From Nemania diffusa (taxonomy: Eukaryota; Ascomycota; Sordariomycetes; Xylariales; Xylariaceae), in contig JBBPUQ010000002.1 of the NCBI GenBank assembly GCA_038501195.1, positions 6,339,001 to 6,403,000 of the forward strand: DNA of 64,000 bases, given 5' to 3'. Below the pieces are notes generated by a model, which was not told where the DNA came from, did not search any database, and worked only from the letters and a program-made list of their open reading frames with translations. The position numbers were made by a program, and so were the translations under genes. This document shows, piece after piece, positions 24,701 through 37,500 of this stretch; position 1 is the stretch's first letter; each line of letters opens with the position of its first letter.

Positions 24701-24891
24701 TGGTTGTCCAGCGGACCGAGGAGCTCGTCGCCGCGTACGAGAACTATGGGGCGCGCATCGAGAGTATTGGGGGGAGGTGGAAGGGGAAGGCGAGGAGTGC
24801 TGTGAGGAGTGTTATGGGGAAGGCGAAGGAGGCGTGGGAGGGGGATGAGAGGTGGGAGAGGTTGATGGCGATGATGGAGGATTTGAGGTAG
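21778..24891 (+). CDS. EMW1: TPR protein, TTC27/Emw1-like
   Basis: Emw1 in yeast is an essential TPR protein tied to cell-wall integrity, and TTC27 is its animal relative. This intronless gene encodes 1037 residues. The N-terminal half is a helical region with few landmarks. The C-terminal third carries clear tetratricopeptide repeats: the segment from LGELHLQNKEWNKAREAYQL through SPELWNRLGDIELRLGNFPD and DARTWSNLGTAFLSW, around residues 680-760, shows the TPR pattern of small residues and aromatic positions. A weaker repeat, AFKRGATVANTNWRIWDNV, follows. No signal peptide or membrane segment is seen, so it should be cytosolic. The first ATG has an adenine-rich leader and is the obvious start. 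Assignment rests on TPR placement, length and family style; the repeats alone could belong to another TPR family. Confidence 0.85.
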   Translation: MEPTSHTLGSGNGGSPGIFSPEVILSIENTTSESSLNKLLAETLSRELVDRFTQDIADREQSLPGDHQYSTSSPAPSTELSKAAISLGLASLAAFLQANVTGPVLDDPQSADDILVEAFKRAKKSRESTNGAKVIVEDTPNSDVDIGSFRLLCQRSLDTDGVSPYPYIPYIEFFCLARFLFITSNILPSTKHLAWMRFRIHLWHYKLLTQPSLGPGSLYTKGGRWTDVATLEELIETSLTEAESSVFEARCLSEDVRESLWPPESQILFRLEEANCQILLGNDAKARQALQDATKISGFTFALSGALGKRTRFQENSFSQLVVLAKSLHLSSETAIGREANEPAPPALPLNDDTLLEKIQFNADEGPTSNSSLPAQLRDIKPDRQPELHPVDQIILLTEATLKDTFSPSDSLTLEEVLPYAVRVIDDKTVNWQVYTQALLVRSRIELNRSRTVERGVLQMQAVADQVIVDTQDPPPTITSQSNSTNIPTIQVSSDSGPTTHADVNKPTSFLPAPKPSESATPGERLRYVNALASPPRWHLESELAYAWTSVGSLVSALEIFKRLRLWPEVALCLASAAASDESGVRGAGGEEKARAIVRWRLFKRSSTAGETKESLGHIDDGEDVDPDSIKPSDYYGPERSPPPPNAPRLFSILGDMENDASHYVRAWEISGRRFARAQKSLGELHLQNKEWNKAREAYQLAVGVNRLSPELWNRLGDIELRLGNFPDAAEAFQRAIATANEKVGGEDARTWSNLGTAFLSWYREVIAEAKIRKERIKADEAHDMDDMTSTKRAAELGRSASQLLQDSLTAFKRGATVANTNWRIWDNVITIAASLQPSPAFDDVLLGVNSIIHIRKTESALDMEILTLLVREVTKNAVPANGGDAHIYDPPRGTLESKVITLFEDQIVPLITSNSACWALVSRLRAWRRDFPGALDAAEKAWRTAVGGVGSALSASGGTGQERSWLTDPEAWDVVVQRTEELVAAYENYGARIESIGGRWKGKARSAVRSVMGKAKEAWEGDERWERLMAMMEDLR

Positions 24892-27404
24892 ATGGGATTT
24901 AGACTGGGCAGAGATAGAACTTCAGAAGAAATAAAAATGAGTTGGTGTTGTCCTTCTAGTTTTCGCGATGCATTTGATGAAACGATCGCCTGAGCGTACT
25001 GTTTAACTTGCTTGATTATGAGAGAGAATTTTGAAGACTTGATTACATACATGAACGGTTACTAATTTATAAATGTAGTCATGGTAGAACGCTGTGCAGT
25101 TGAACTTGACCTTATATTTAATCACGACACTAAGTCAGCGCGACGCACAGGATGGCTCACATACTACGATAGTTGGTTATTTATTTCTCTTATTATTAAT
25201 CGTCTAACATACTAGCAAGCAAAGAGAGATATCGCTGTATCCCGTGCTGTCTCAGACAGTCGGGTTCGTGATTCAAGTGAATGAGTTAACGCCGGTCTAG
25301 TAGAGTATCTGTCCTGTCCTGCCCAACCTGACCAAAGCTAAGCAAACCCATACAGAACCCCGAGGGGTTGGTGATGACTGGCTGCTCCTTACATGAGTAA
25401 AACGAAGCCCCCTTTTTTGGTGAACCGAACCGAAACCGAGACATAGGAAAAAGGCATAGATGGGCAGACTGGGTCAAACGGGAGGGGAAACGGGAAACCG
25501 TAATTAAATATGAGGGGTGGAATGAGCGAGAATAACAAAACGACGAGAGAGAAAAAGAAAAATAAGGATAAGGGTATAATGCTATGCTAATCCTCAACCA
25601 ACCCAGGCCGCAACACCCCCAACTCGCTGTGGAATAGTCCTAAAAGACAAACCGATAGATAGACAACACCTGACATAACACACAAAGTCTCACCCCCTTG
25701 CCTGGCCGGATTGACGAGGAGGCTGCTCTCGTCTTCATCGTTCTGTTCTGTTTCCGCGTGGTCCCATTGTCTAGTCCCATCCCCCTATCCATCCAAGTAA
25801 TCAAGCCCGTGGCCCAAGAAACCCGATATCCAAAGATCAGAGTAGCCAGATCATTTCATGTATTCATATCATTCGCCTAAGAGCGCATAAACCCATCCGT
25901 CCGTCCGTCTGTCCGTCCGTCCGGCCGTTCATTCATCTATGACCCCCCCTTCCAAAAAGCCTGAGCAACCAACCAACCAACCAGGAAGTCCAAAACTCCG
26001 CACCAAAAAGCCGTAGTGTATGGAAGTGAAGAAGAAAAAGGGAGTGATTAGACTAGAAAAAGGGTAGTTTGCCGTACAGTACAAGTGTGTTTCGTTTGTT
26101 TCAGAAGCTAGAGAGTGAGATAAAAGAAAATTGGAAACAAGATAGAAAGAAAAAGATCGGACAGACGCCAGGAAAGCCTTGGGAATGGAAATGCAATACG
26201 CCTCCGTGTATGATGGCAGATGTGGTTGAGTGATTGAATTGTTTCTAAGTAAAGCAGACGCCGATTCGGATGTTGGTGCATTCGTGGCGATCGGAGTGGC
26301 CATCTAATAATATCTGAGCTTGCATGGTAGTAGGGGTGGTGGTTTGTTGATGACGATGGTGGCTAACGATGTGGATACATGCTAGACCGCTCCTTGCGAA
26401 GTGCATACCAAACCCTGTATGATTGAGTGACATGTCATCTGTATGTGTACGACTCTAAGGACTGCCACTGAGGGTCGGATCGTGCCGGGGATATCTCATG
26501 CACTTGGATTAAGAGCAGTCTTTTCATAATGCGGCAGAGTCCGTTGTGTTAGACATGCATCGGAGCGGAGTTTAAACCCCTTGCGATATCGATGGGATAG
26601 GTAATTGGATGGGCAATGGGAATTCCCCTGTGCTGCTGATCCATGGAGAATACTCTTGCCAAGACTTGAAGGGGGCGGCGGGGCCATGAACCAGGATCAC
26701 GCTCGCGTTTACATACTTGTACGCATCTTATCATTGGGTACCTGATGTAGCGTGATGCTGGTAGGATATATCCAGAGTGTTTAAGTAAGTGTGATGATTA
26801 AGTAGGGAGTAGATGTGTGCGTAGAAAGTAGTTAGGCAAGGCGTAAGTAATAAAATGGGATAGTAAGAAACGAGGAGATGGAGTCGTGGGAAGAATCGCC
26901 ATTGGCTCCCGGATAACCCAGCTGACCCTCGATGTAGGTTAATTCAACCCCCCACCACCCTCATGCACATGCGCGTGCGCGTGCATACATCAGGCACATA
27001 GGCAGGCTGCGTCTCCTTATGTCTTCTCTCCTGCTCGTCGCGGCGAGTCACAAGGAAGCACAATAATGACCCCTCAGTAGCGCCAGGGGGAGGGTATATG
27101 ACCAGACCAGGCTAGGGAGTAGCAGTCGTGACATGGACGAGGAGAAAAAAAAGGGGGGAAACCCCACCCCCTTGGGTAAGCGGAAAGGGGAGGGCGGAGA
27201 GGCTGCCAAGGCGCTGTGTCGATCGAGCAGGTGAGGAGTCCGTGTCAGCGACTTCACCCGGTGCATGACTCGAATGATCATAAATGGTGGCATTCGCCCG
27301 CTGATTTCACCCGGGACGACCTCTCCCCTTTGGCATGCGCGCCCACGTCACCACGTGTGGCGAGTAGATGGGGGAGGGGAGGGGGAGAGCTCATCGACAC
27401 CACG
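24892..27404. other. Intergenic region between convergent TPR and medusa genes
   Basis: It lies downstream of both neighbours and likely includes a long medusa 3' untranslated region. It carries a CCGT microsatellite, a CCAACCAA run near 25970 and a GCGCGTGCGCGTGC stretch near 26970. The short frames (up to 124 codons on the minus strand near 25929-26303) have no recognisable features. Confidence 0.5.
25897..25923. repeat. CCGT tetranucleotide microsatellite
   Basis: About six CCGT units with one T-for-C change occur in noncoding DNA. Such runs are length-variable and could serve as a strain marker. Confidence 0.7.
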
Positions 27405-30094
27405 CTATTCACGGTGGTGGCCGCCGCCGCCGCCGTACGCACTGGTGCCGTACACGTGGCTGGGGTGCTGGTGGCTCGCGTACGCGGGCGTCGTGGGCGC
27501 GTCGCTGTAGCCGTCCCAGCGATGGCTGTGCGACGGCATGCCGTAGTTGTGCGCCGAGTGGCCCGAGTAGGGGATGCTCGGGATGCGGATGCCCGCCGAC
27601 TGGGGCGAGTGCGACTTGAGACTCGGCGACAGCGTGCGCGCCGTGTAAGGGCCCCAGCTCGACGGCGCCCCGGACAGCGATCGCGGCGAGGCGAGCGGCT
27701 GGGAGTCGTGGTGCTGGTAGCCCGGGTCTGGCATCGTGGGCGTGTGAGGTGGGCCGTAGAGTCCTGGGCTGGCGGCGCTCACGGGCGTGAGTAGCGGGGG
27801 AACGGATGACGGGTGGTATGGAGGCGGTGCGTGGTGGTGGCTAGATGGATTTGCTGGAGATGCGGACTGGAGTTATTTAGAGTGTTAGCTAGAATACGAA
27901 ATGCGCGATAGTAATACGGTAAAAAGGGGTTCGAAGAGAGTTCAAGCACAGGTGGAAAAGGGGGAGGGTGTCACTAATCCAAAACTCCACAGAGCTAGGG
28001 AAATACGGACAAAAATGACAGATGATAGAATCCAATGTAACAAAAAACACTAGAAGATCGTTAACTTACGTATTTCGAAATAATCTTCTTTAAAGCCGGG
28101 GCTAAGATCTTCCAGGGGAACACCTTGACGTCCTTCTCGATATTCCGAGGCCTCGGATTCGGGAAGCCCATAATGACCTTGAAAAATTCCTCGCTGTCGG
28201 CCTTCGCCTTGCTCACAGTCAGGGGGCGGAAACCTTCTAGATTCCGGCGGATGCGGTTCTTCTCGTCGACGAGGAACCGGCCCGGCGCCGCCACCAGCTG
28301 CTCCAGCAGCGAAATGGTGTCCACGCTGGTGACGAAACACTCGCGCTTCTCGGCCCAGTAGATGCAGCTGATGCAGATGCTGTTCGGCGGCCGTTCGCTG
28401 GCAGATACCGCCTTGAACGTTATCGACAGCGTGCTACCTGACTGCTTCTTGTTGAACAGCACAAGCCTCCTGCCGCTCTCGCACTCCTCGGACGTCCAGT
28501 TGCTAGCCATCGACTCGAGGTCTCCGTTGATCTTGAGAATCGCCTTAGTTGAATACAGATGGTAAGGGTTCATCGATGAGCCTCCCCCACCGGCTGAGGC
28601 CTGGAGCGTGCTCGTCCTGATGAGCGCCGGGGTGTTCGATGCCGGTAGGGGTAGCGATGTTACGGCAGAACGCGCGACAGTCGACGTATGGTGGAGGGTA
28701 GGGGGGCTGCGGGGGGACACGAGAGAAGGCACATATTGACCACCCCACGACGGGGTCTTCAGCAGCGGCGGCGGGCGAGGGTAGTCGGCGCCGTAGGAAT
28801 GGCGAGGATACGTGGACAGCATGCTGTTGTTATTATTGTTGTTGTTGGAGCTGGGGTAGACTGAGGCGTCATAGTTGGAGGCGACAGCCTGGTGCGTTGT
28901 CGGAGCGTAGGGATATGTATTTGTAGCGGTAGCCGCGGCCTCGCTGAGCTGATCAGCCTCTTGTTTCAAGTGCCTGGGGGGAGTTGCATGATGCGGTTGC
29001 GGCTGGTGCTGCTGCTGGTGTTGGTGCTCCTCCGCATGTGACCCGGACGAGAGCTTGCGCGTGATGTCCTCATGGGGCCCCTCTGCGCTCATCGCCTGTG
29101 TGTCATAGGAAAACGTGCCTACTTCGACGTTGGCCAGCGTCTGTCCGTCTGGGCCCTCGATCAGAAGTGATATAGGCACGTTGCCGCTCGGGATCCTCGT
29201 GTCTTCGAGCTGCGGTGCGTCTCCGCTGACAACGTAGCCAAGACCGCTGTTGTCGCTGTCGTCCCGGACCGCATGTGTTGGGCTTCTGTGTGACCCGAAG
29301 AGGAACTGACTTGCAACGTCGGTCAAATCGTAGGGCGACGAAATCTTGATGACTACCTTGGTCCCGAAACCACCACATGTCGGTTGATATGAGGTCACTG
29401 TCGGCACAACCGGCGGCATATACTGGGTTGTTGAGTTGTTGCTCGCGAATGCTAGGTGGTTGAGCTGGGATGACGCCGCATTTTCTGTCTGCTGCGTAGT
29501 AAAAGTCTGCCCCGCGTAGTGATATTGGGGATCTGGGTATGATCTCGGCGACTCAAAGGCTATAAAAACATTCATGGTCAGTCCGATCTCTATAGCTAAT
29601 GACCGCCAAGTCTAAACTCCACCTTCCACCCTCTCAGCCTGGAAGCCGTGTACTTGTGCAACCACACATATTTTACCCAGCCACCGTATAAAGGCGTCAG
29701 AGAGAATGCATCTGATGATGCCCCACGAAAACTTGATTTACATCTCACCCAAGGCAAGGATTCATAGCTATGACTTACAGTGCATCTGGGGCGGTTCTTG
29801 CTTCACGCACGCCTCTATCCCAAGCATGCCAGGCGGGGAGTCCCCACGAGGATCTCCCCCGTTCACTCTGGCAGCGGCTTCCTCTTCGTACCGGAGCGTG
29901 ACCGTCTCAGGAGACTCGATCGCGTCCGCGTCGATGATTATCGGCCTCTGCGGATGATACTGAGGCTAAGGGAGATATCTCGTCAGTCAAGTGTGCTACG
30001 CCCTAGAGACATCGTGGTCGACCCGCGGAGAGGTCCTGCCATGACTCACCTCGAAAAGCTTGTAGGCTGGGTAGTTAAACTTAACAGCCGACAT
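27405..30094 (-). CDS. medA: Medusa-family developmental regulator (MedA/Acr1/Ren1)
   Basis: MedA of Aspergillus, Acr1 of rice blast and Ren1 of Fusarium control conidiophore form and conidiation, and affect virulence in pathogens. Four exons (30094-30050, 29965-29779, 29559-28070, 27866-27405) join to 727 residues. The first encodes MSAVKFNYPAYKLFE; the second starts PQYHPQRPIII. A beta-rich segment around VTSYQPTCGGFGTKVVIKI resembles an IPT-like fold. The diagnostic block is near residues 405-574: KAILKINGDLESMASNWT, SICISCIYWAEKRECFVTSV, NRIRRNLEGFRPLTVSKAK and FFKVIMGFPNPRPRNIEKDV. Between these lie His/Gln-rich and Asn-rich homopolymer runs. The last exon is Pro/Ser/His-rich and ends in a glycine run. 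Donors are GTGAGT, GTAAGT and GTAAGT. Nuclear action is inferred from the family. Identification is firm; the exact start is supported by the conserved short first exon. Confidence 0.92.
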
Positions 30095-32300
30095 CAAGAT
30101 ACGTCTGCGAGGAACAAGTTCTGAGATAGGACGGGTAGGGTTTGTTCCAAGTGGAACGAACGAACCAACACCTTGTTTCGGGAACAGGTATTGGAGAAGC
30201 TCAAGGGGCAAACCGGACGACACAAGATAATTAGATAGAAGGATCCGTGTGTCTATGTTGGCTGGAAGGTAGGTATAGATGTGTGTCTATGGGCAAGGAG
30301 GGAGAGACGGGGAATGGGGGGGAAATTTTGGATGAATGTTGGCTTGCTGATGGGGCTTGTTGCTGTTCCCTTCTTGGTAGGTTTGTCTTAGAAATAATCG
30401 AGTCTATCCGACGATCTGCTGGTTGCTTTTTACGCTGTTGCTCCCCCTTTTCGTCTGACAGACTAAGTGAAACAAAAACGCCCTTGCGAGGTTGATGGTA
30501 TGCTTTCCTGATCAAGGGGGGGTGGTGGATAGGCGGGCGGCAACAGACCAGAACAAGGCAGTTGTAGATCTAGTGCGATTGATCAGAGACCGCAGCTTGA
30601 TTCTACGGCTGGCCTGGGCAGATTAATAGGAGTAGCTTCCCTTTTCTCACCAGACCCAGAGTCTTTGATAGACAAGTTCACAGGGATGGAGGGCTGTTCC
30701 AACGTCGTTCATTGGCCCAGTTAGGTAGTTGACAAACTGATTCTGAGTCGGGTCTCGGAAACTGGAGGTGTTCAAGACTTTTCCCTCCCCGCCTCAAAGA
30801 GGAAGTCAATGCGCGGGTATCTGGTATCTGGTGTCTATGTCGTATTAGTTTAATAAGAGATGCCTCGCGTTCCCAAGTATATCCCCGCAGCTCATGAGGA
30901 GGAAGGTTTTCTGTGGGAAAATAGGAACATGAGAACATGGCAGCGCAACAGCAGGCTAGACCGACAGTTCTTATTACACAATTGGCATTAGGGGGATCTG
31001 AGGAATGATATATATGGGGAATGCCAGCGCAGGAACAAAATAAACAGGGGGACCCGTCACTTACACCCAACAGAAATAGATACAACCGAAGCGGTCTTCG
31101 ATTGACTGTGGAGCTGTCGTTCACTTTCATGCAGGCACCCCGAACCTGGTTCGCATGAGGGTGGTTTGGATGGGCTGCAATCAGATAAAGGCAGGTAGCC
31201 GGAGGAGTTCGCGCGGTGCAGGTGCTAAAATTGCTGCGTAGCTTGGGTGAAGGTGAACTAGAGGCGCACACAGCAACGGCCGATGAAGGGACAGGGTAAA
31301 CGGTCCGTAAAGAAACTGCGGCTGTTGGAAAGACTGCGGGCAAACGCTCGCTAGGTCAGTTTAGTCTCGCGATGGTGGTTCTTTCTGGCGATAGGGGAAA
31401 AAAACTGAGACGCTGTTCCTCAGACTGGGACAAGAGTGAAAGGAATTCGGCGGAGGGGGGAAACAGGGCGAGATAAAGGGTCAGGTTAGGAGAGTCAGAG
31501 AGAAGCAAAAGACGAGACACATTGCCTCAGTCGGTTGGATAAGTAGATGGCAGTTGACTTTTGTAATGCTGCAATGGGGCTGCGGTTACGAAAAATCCAC
31601 AGGAAGGTCGGCGGATATGAGACTATTACGGATACACATACGGACAACGATGGCCGGGTACCTTGCTTCTCGCCTCTCGGCCGTTGATCTCAAGCCTTCT
31701 TTCCCTTCTCAACCGATTTCGTTTAGGATTGCCGCTCTCAAACCATTCAATGGGTCTTGGCAAGAAGTGAATAAGTTGCAAAGAGGTGCGTCTATAGACT
31801 ATAGCTCGCAGAGGCGCTAGGGGAGCCCTCAGGTTCCTTGGTCTACTTGGCTTCGGCGTTGCTGTGGTTCTTTTTTCTCCCCTTGACTCTGCTGCTAATG
31901 AGTCGGGCAGTTGCGTGTTGTATACTATTCCAATCAATGGCGGCCGTGGACACAAATAGTAAAAGCGTCTAGTGGGTACCAACCGTCCGCTGGCAGGGAT
32001 TTGGCCGTTAATCGTTAATGCTGGGCTCCCAATGTCTCGCACGAAGCTGTAAATCATGCAAGGATGTTCATGTTGGGGTGGGAAGAGGGAAATCCAGACA
32101 GTGTACCAGAGGCCTGATATGGGGGACATGAAGCCATTTCCCCCACAAACCAACGTGGGCAATAGACGGCGGGTCGAAATGGCCCAATGCCGATAGACCA
32201 TCATAGGTTGGCAGATCCCTCTGAACACATAGGCCAGAAAAAGAAGAAGAGGCGTAGGGACCAAGCCCAAAGGAGTAATTCAAGGTGAGGGAGACAGCAG
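30095..32300 (-). promoter_or_regulatory. Probable long 5' leader and promoter of medusa
   Basis: This region is less AT-rich than the DNA beyond it and lies directly upstream of the medusa start. Three unusually long minus-strand frames occur (94, 221 and 214 codons at 30515-30231, 31343-30678 and 32270-31626), with no recognisable domains and irregular composition. Long leaders with upstream reading frames are known for fungal developmental regulators, so these are read as leader or promoter sequence and not as genes. The transcription start cannot be placed by eye. Confidence 0.4.
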
Positions 32301-33362
32301 GACAAGCATCAAGTCCATTGGTGACTCGGTCCTATTAGGTCCAAGTATCACTGCGCCTAGTGCACTGGCTGGCTGTGCCATCAGCTAAAAAATAAAAAAT
32401 ATGACAGAGATTTATCACATTTACTGATTAATGCCCATGGCAGCTGGAACAGGTAAGGTCGCGTTGGGCAAGACTACGTACTGGTATGCATACTGTAGGC
32501 GGCGTACTGTAAAGGTGAGTAGGTAACAAGGAAAATGACGAGAGAGGGAGACATGCACGCTGTTAACCGCATACCCGGTAGTCCCAGGACCAGGTCACAG
32601 GTATCTGGCAGCGAGCCATGTCTGAGTATTACGCACTATTACCAATTAGTTGCAACTGAATGGCTACGATGATGATACATCCTAACCCTCTACAGTCCCA
32701 TAAGGCGTTCGTTCTTCATGACAATATGGCCGTATTATAATTACCGTGAGACCAGTATAGATACTCTCTTGACTCTGCTACACTAGTACCAGAGAATACC
32801 ATGTTAGTCAGTATCGTGAACCTGCTTGCCTCGGGCCCGCTGCGATCGGGGCCAAGGCGATTATATTGTTCATCACATGGCGAAATTTCCATGTATATGT
32901 CATATGCAGTAGCATATACATTCCCCGTCAGTAGATACATGAATGCACGCAAAAGTCCCGAAGTTGGCATTCGAGCATCCAGGGGGTGCCTAGGCCAGCA
33001 GCGCTTTGGCAGCGAGAAATAGAATCATAGAAATCTGACCCTGTATGGCTGCACTCCCGAAAAGGGAGGGCCGGCGCATATAATTGGTGCTTTACGAAGG
33101 TACTTATTGGATGATCCGCTTGGCTATCGTCCCGGCCGATCGAAGATCCACGGACAGGGGAAAAGGAAGGCGAAGCTGGCAGATAGCTATGTATGGAAGT
33201 ATCTAGCTGGGATCGAATGACCGGGGGGGGCGTCATTGTACCATCCTACCGTGCGTATGTGCTTGTGGGTGTGTGCAGTAGGTAGCATCGAGCTCGTGGC
33301 CGCATGTGTAGGCACTCGTTTAGATATGTACATGTTGGCTTTTTATTAGTCCAAGCAGTGCA

Positions 33363-33389
33363 CCCCAGCGCCGGCGGAGCTTGCTGGGG
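33363..33389. repeat. GC-rich hairpin in the gene-empty region
   Basis: CCCCAGC and GCTGGGG are perfect complements around a 13-base GC-rich loop. The patch is much richer in GC than its surroundings. Function unknown. Confidence 0.4.
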
Positions 33390-34519
33390 AACGTCAGTTA
33401 CACCGTCATCCAGTGTGTGATACATAGCGAGATTTGCTCATCTCACCTTATTCGGGGTCAAATCAAAACGACGGCATCGTCGCTAGCAGGGGCCGTCACC
33501 GAGCACACGACTTCACTGGAGGCCGTGTTCAGTGCTCAGCTAATTACAGCGGCTTGAGTATGGCCACCCTACCTGTCGCTTCAAATTTTGGCCGGCTAGG
33601 TATTATTGTGTAGCTGACGGCAGAAAAAAATTCAACACGATTTCCAGCATGGCCGAGTTTATTACCACATAGCTTTGTCCTTGATGGACTGAATAGCTGG
33701 ACACGAATGCCTCTTCTAGGTGCCCCCGGCCAACCAATTACGACATGGGAAATCGAGGGGTCTAGTGCGATGCAAAACATTCCGGCTTTCGTTTTTTCCC
33801 ACTCCTGGAATGTACCGGTATCCGGGAGCTAGCAGTTAATGTATGATCGGTCCATTGGAAGCGGATATCAATTCGAGCGCTGCTGCTGCTACTACTGCGG
33901 GAGCGTCATGTGTGGCTGATACACACCGCCCACTATCAATAGCTACGACAGTTGAGGTGATAGTGCTCGGAATTTGTCCACCGACACACGACACTGTGTT
34001 TGGTTCTTCCGCTCCAGCCGGAGACAATGGATCACATACCTCAACGCCAATTCAGACACTGTAGTTCGGCGAACTGTTTCTCAATCTTATCGTTGACAAA
34101 TGGTTTTATGTTTCAAGATCATCACGGTCGAATTATTCAATAACCGGACGTCTAATAATCCATTGCGGTATTGCTTGTGCTGGTTAAGTTCAATTGTTTA
34201 TTTCTTCCTCCAACCTCGATTACTTTCAAGTTTCCTCGGTGTGAGAGAAGTCTGTCTATAATTATCACGTCCGCTCATCCGTCTATATTCCTATCGCGAC
34301 AGCGAGCCTATCAACTTTAGACACCCCTTTCCCACAGGCATTCTCGATATGTACCTCGATGGTATATAATAATCTACTGCATAACTATTCCATTGTCCGG
34401 TGCTTCCTAGCGGCATGGCTCAATTTAGCTGCCTACCGAAATCCACGGCACTCATTACACCTCTATTATTGAGCGAGTGACCTGTATTCAATGATACAAG
34501 TCATATATACAATGCAGGA

Positions 34520-34541
34520 GACAAGCAGTGGACAAGCAGTG
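34520..34541. repeat. Tandem duplication of an 11-base unit
   Basis: Two exact copies of GACAAGCAGTG lie head to tail, followed by a partial related unit. It is noncoding and of no known role. Confidence 0.6.
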
Positions 34542-37500
34542 ACTACAGTGACTCAGATGCGGATCTTACCGTACCGTATCAAATCAAAGGGGTGCGGCTA
34601 GGTAGACCCTTGTCAAAAAACCATCGTTAAAATACGCCACGCTCCAAACAACTTCCTAGTTCGCCTACCGGTAGGTATGCTGACTACTCCGACTAGGGTT
34701 GCCGTAAAATAAACCAGCCTGCATTCCCACAGAAGTGGGCGAGGTTGTTATGACAGCAATCGAGCGTTTAGCGAAAAGCGAAAAGCTAGCTTCGCCTGGA
34801 AGGCCAGAATCCCGGGCCAATGCTTGCCCTTATCGCCTGCTGGTTTCCGTCTACTGAGTCGAGGTTTCTACAAAGTATTTCATGTATTTCGTGCATCCGT
34901 CGTTACACTTAGTGGCCGAATCCTCGACTACGGCCGTACATGGAAAATCATGAAGACTGCGATTCCTGAGAGGTTAAGCTGCTCGCTCTGGTCGTGGATA
35001 CCGTGACCGCGGAGATATTGCGTCGAACTATAGACTTTGGCATCATAGACTATACAATCATGTGAATGGCCGTGTAACAATGAACGAATTGGAGCGAAGT
35101 CAGCTTGAATGTCGGTCACAGCACGACGTGAAAATAACGAATTAGCTGCTCACTAACTAAATATCTGGGGTCCTTTAAAACCAGCACATATTATTATCCA
35201 TTGCAACATTGTGCTTCGTGTGCTCGGCTAAAATCGACTGAGACAGCAACTTTCGCCTTGAAGAATGAACATAACATTCCACAAACCGTTGAACCAATGC
35301 ATCCCTGGATGGCTAAGCCCTCCTAACCTACAATTGATGGTACGGAATTTAATCCAGCTAGGTATGTGCTGTAAGCCTACAAAGCTTTGAGTAAGGCCAC
35401 GCTCGAGCTACAAAATGGCTTTTGTGGCAGATGTTACGTCTAAGTATTTAGAATGACATGGTGGAACTATGCGTAGTTCCCAGGACTCTGGTGTCAGGAC
35501 TTGCGGATCTGAGTCTGTCTGACGGGAGCAAAGACCTTCCATCTAATGGACATACCCGCGACAATAGGGAAAGACAAGGATGGAAGTGGCGTGCCCATGG
35601 TCCCCCAACATCCAGGTCCCAGGAACAGTGTCTCTGGCAAATCCCTAATTATGGTCCACGGCTGGCCGCATAACCACTCGTTACAGATTTGCCGATAAAT
35701 CGCTGTGGTACGCGTCCCAAGCCACTGAAACAAGACAATCGAGATTCTTTAATGGGAAACGAATCCCATTTTTAGTTCTGAGATAGATGAACTGCATTTT
35801 CTTAGCGACTGGGAAACATCTCTCAGCCCGAGGTTGTGTCACTGGCTCCAACTAAGCGGTACGTGTGCAACTCTCGTCTCACCACCGATGTAACCAAAAC
35901 AGTTTATTCTGCTCTATTCAAAATGTAAGAGCTCAAGGTGCTCTATGAAGATTCCTGGTCCACCTTGCTACGAGAGCCAGTCACGTAAATCACTTTAGTA
36001 GTGCTTAGGTCGTTTATGAGCGACGAGAATTCGTTCATCAGTTAATGGGTTTGCTTGCATAGCAAGCCCTAGTAGTCTATGGGCTTTGGATGGTTATTTG
36101 TCACGCACTTGAAGATCTGTGTCTGCGTGTCTAGTCAAAATGTAAATGGGTGCGTCATCCATATGATCAAGGGCGGTTAGCAGGTATGCTCTAACTACCA
36201 CGATTTTCTCGTGAGCCTTCTTTATGCCATGCCTAACATGAACTTTGGTCCTAATCTCTGTTGCTCGCCGCGTAATTCGGTATATCTCAGCGAGTAATTC
36301 TGCAGCTGTAGAGACAAATAGCCACTCGGCTCAGGCCGAGGATGGGTCGGCCTATTTGTGACAGGGTTTCAGAGGTTATTTTGTCTGACCCAAGGCTACA
36401 GGGGATTAATATCTTTGGGATGGACCCAGAAGGGTCAGGCCATACACGCGAGCTTCAAAATGGGTAGTACGTTAATTTACGCAGAGATAAGTGTTTATGC
36501 CGACGTGACTAGAGTTTGCCCTCGCAAGTCACCGTCCTGTTTCTAGGACTCTATATACGGCGTAGATAATAGATATTTGATGTCTTTACCTCAAAATGGA
36601 CACTGTCGTAGTAATATCCCAGGCTTGTTGAACTATCTTGAGCACACACACGAGCGTACGATTAGCTACTTTGTAATCACAATATGCCATGGTAACCGCA
36701 CACCAGGCTGGCCAAGAAAGGTAACGACAAACGAAAAAATCGCATAGCTGCACCGAGATCATGCACGGACACATTTACTCCGTCACAGATCTCGTGAGCT
36801 CCCTTGTTGAGCTACCTAGATCCTGGCGGTTGGAAGCCTGCAGAATCACTCGAGAAGTAGTGCGACGGACACAACAGCGCCACAACCAACCAATGGCGAC
36901 AGTTTTCCGCCTATCGATTTAGGCAGGTAATAAGTATTTTCAGAAGCTTGTGCTTCTCAGAGAAGGGCCTGAACAGACCTTTTAGGTAGATCATCATAAC
37001 GGTTCTCAAAAGGCCCCCCAATTTATATTCGCATCATCTCGTTCACTCACTAGTACCAGCATCACCTTTCTGAAATACTGTATCCGGCGTTTACTAACTA
37101 TTTCTTTAGGCGGACAGTGTCGATATTCCCATTATTAGCACCGGCATCTTGGGTCTCAATCTCCCTTGTGCTACCAGAAGCGGAGTATCATTTTCCCAAG
37201 GCACATTACATTTACCGCACTCATTTAAGGTCATCAAAACGCAATCTGGTGCTAACAATTCGCTGGCGCTGTGACCACGGTAACATGCCCAAAGTTGATG
37301 CTTTCAAATTGTAAGGATTGTACGAGTTAAGTCCATTCGTAACAGATATCTCTCGGAGAGGCTCGAACACAAACATTCTAGTCTTCTCGGTACTATGGTG
37401 TTGCCGGTGCAGAAGTACTTCTATATGTCCATCAAGTACCTGCCGACCTACCCTCAATACCCGCCATCAGCCCACCCATCGACACATGACAAATCAAAGC

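Noticed and set aside
25897..25927. Regular CCGT spacing considered as a structured array
   Set aside because: It is a simple tetranucleotide microsatellite with no unique spacers; a CRISPR array is not expected in a fungal nuclear genome.
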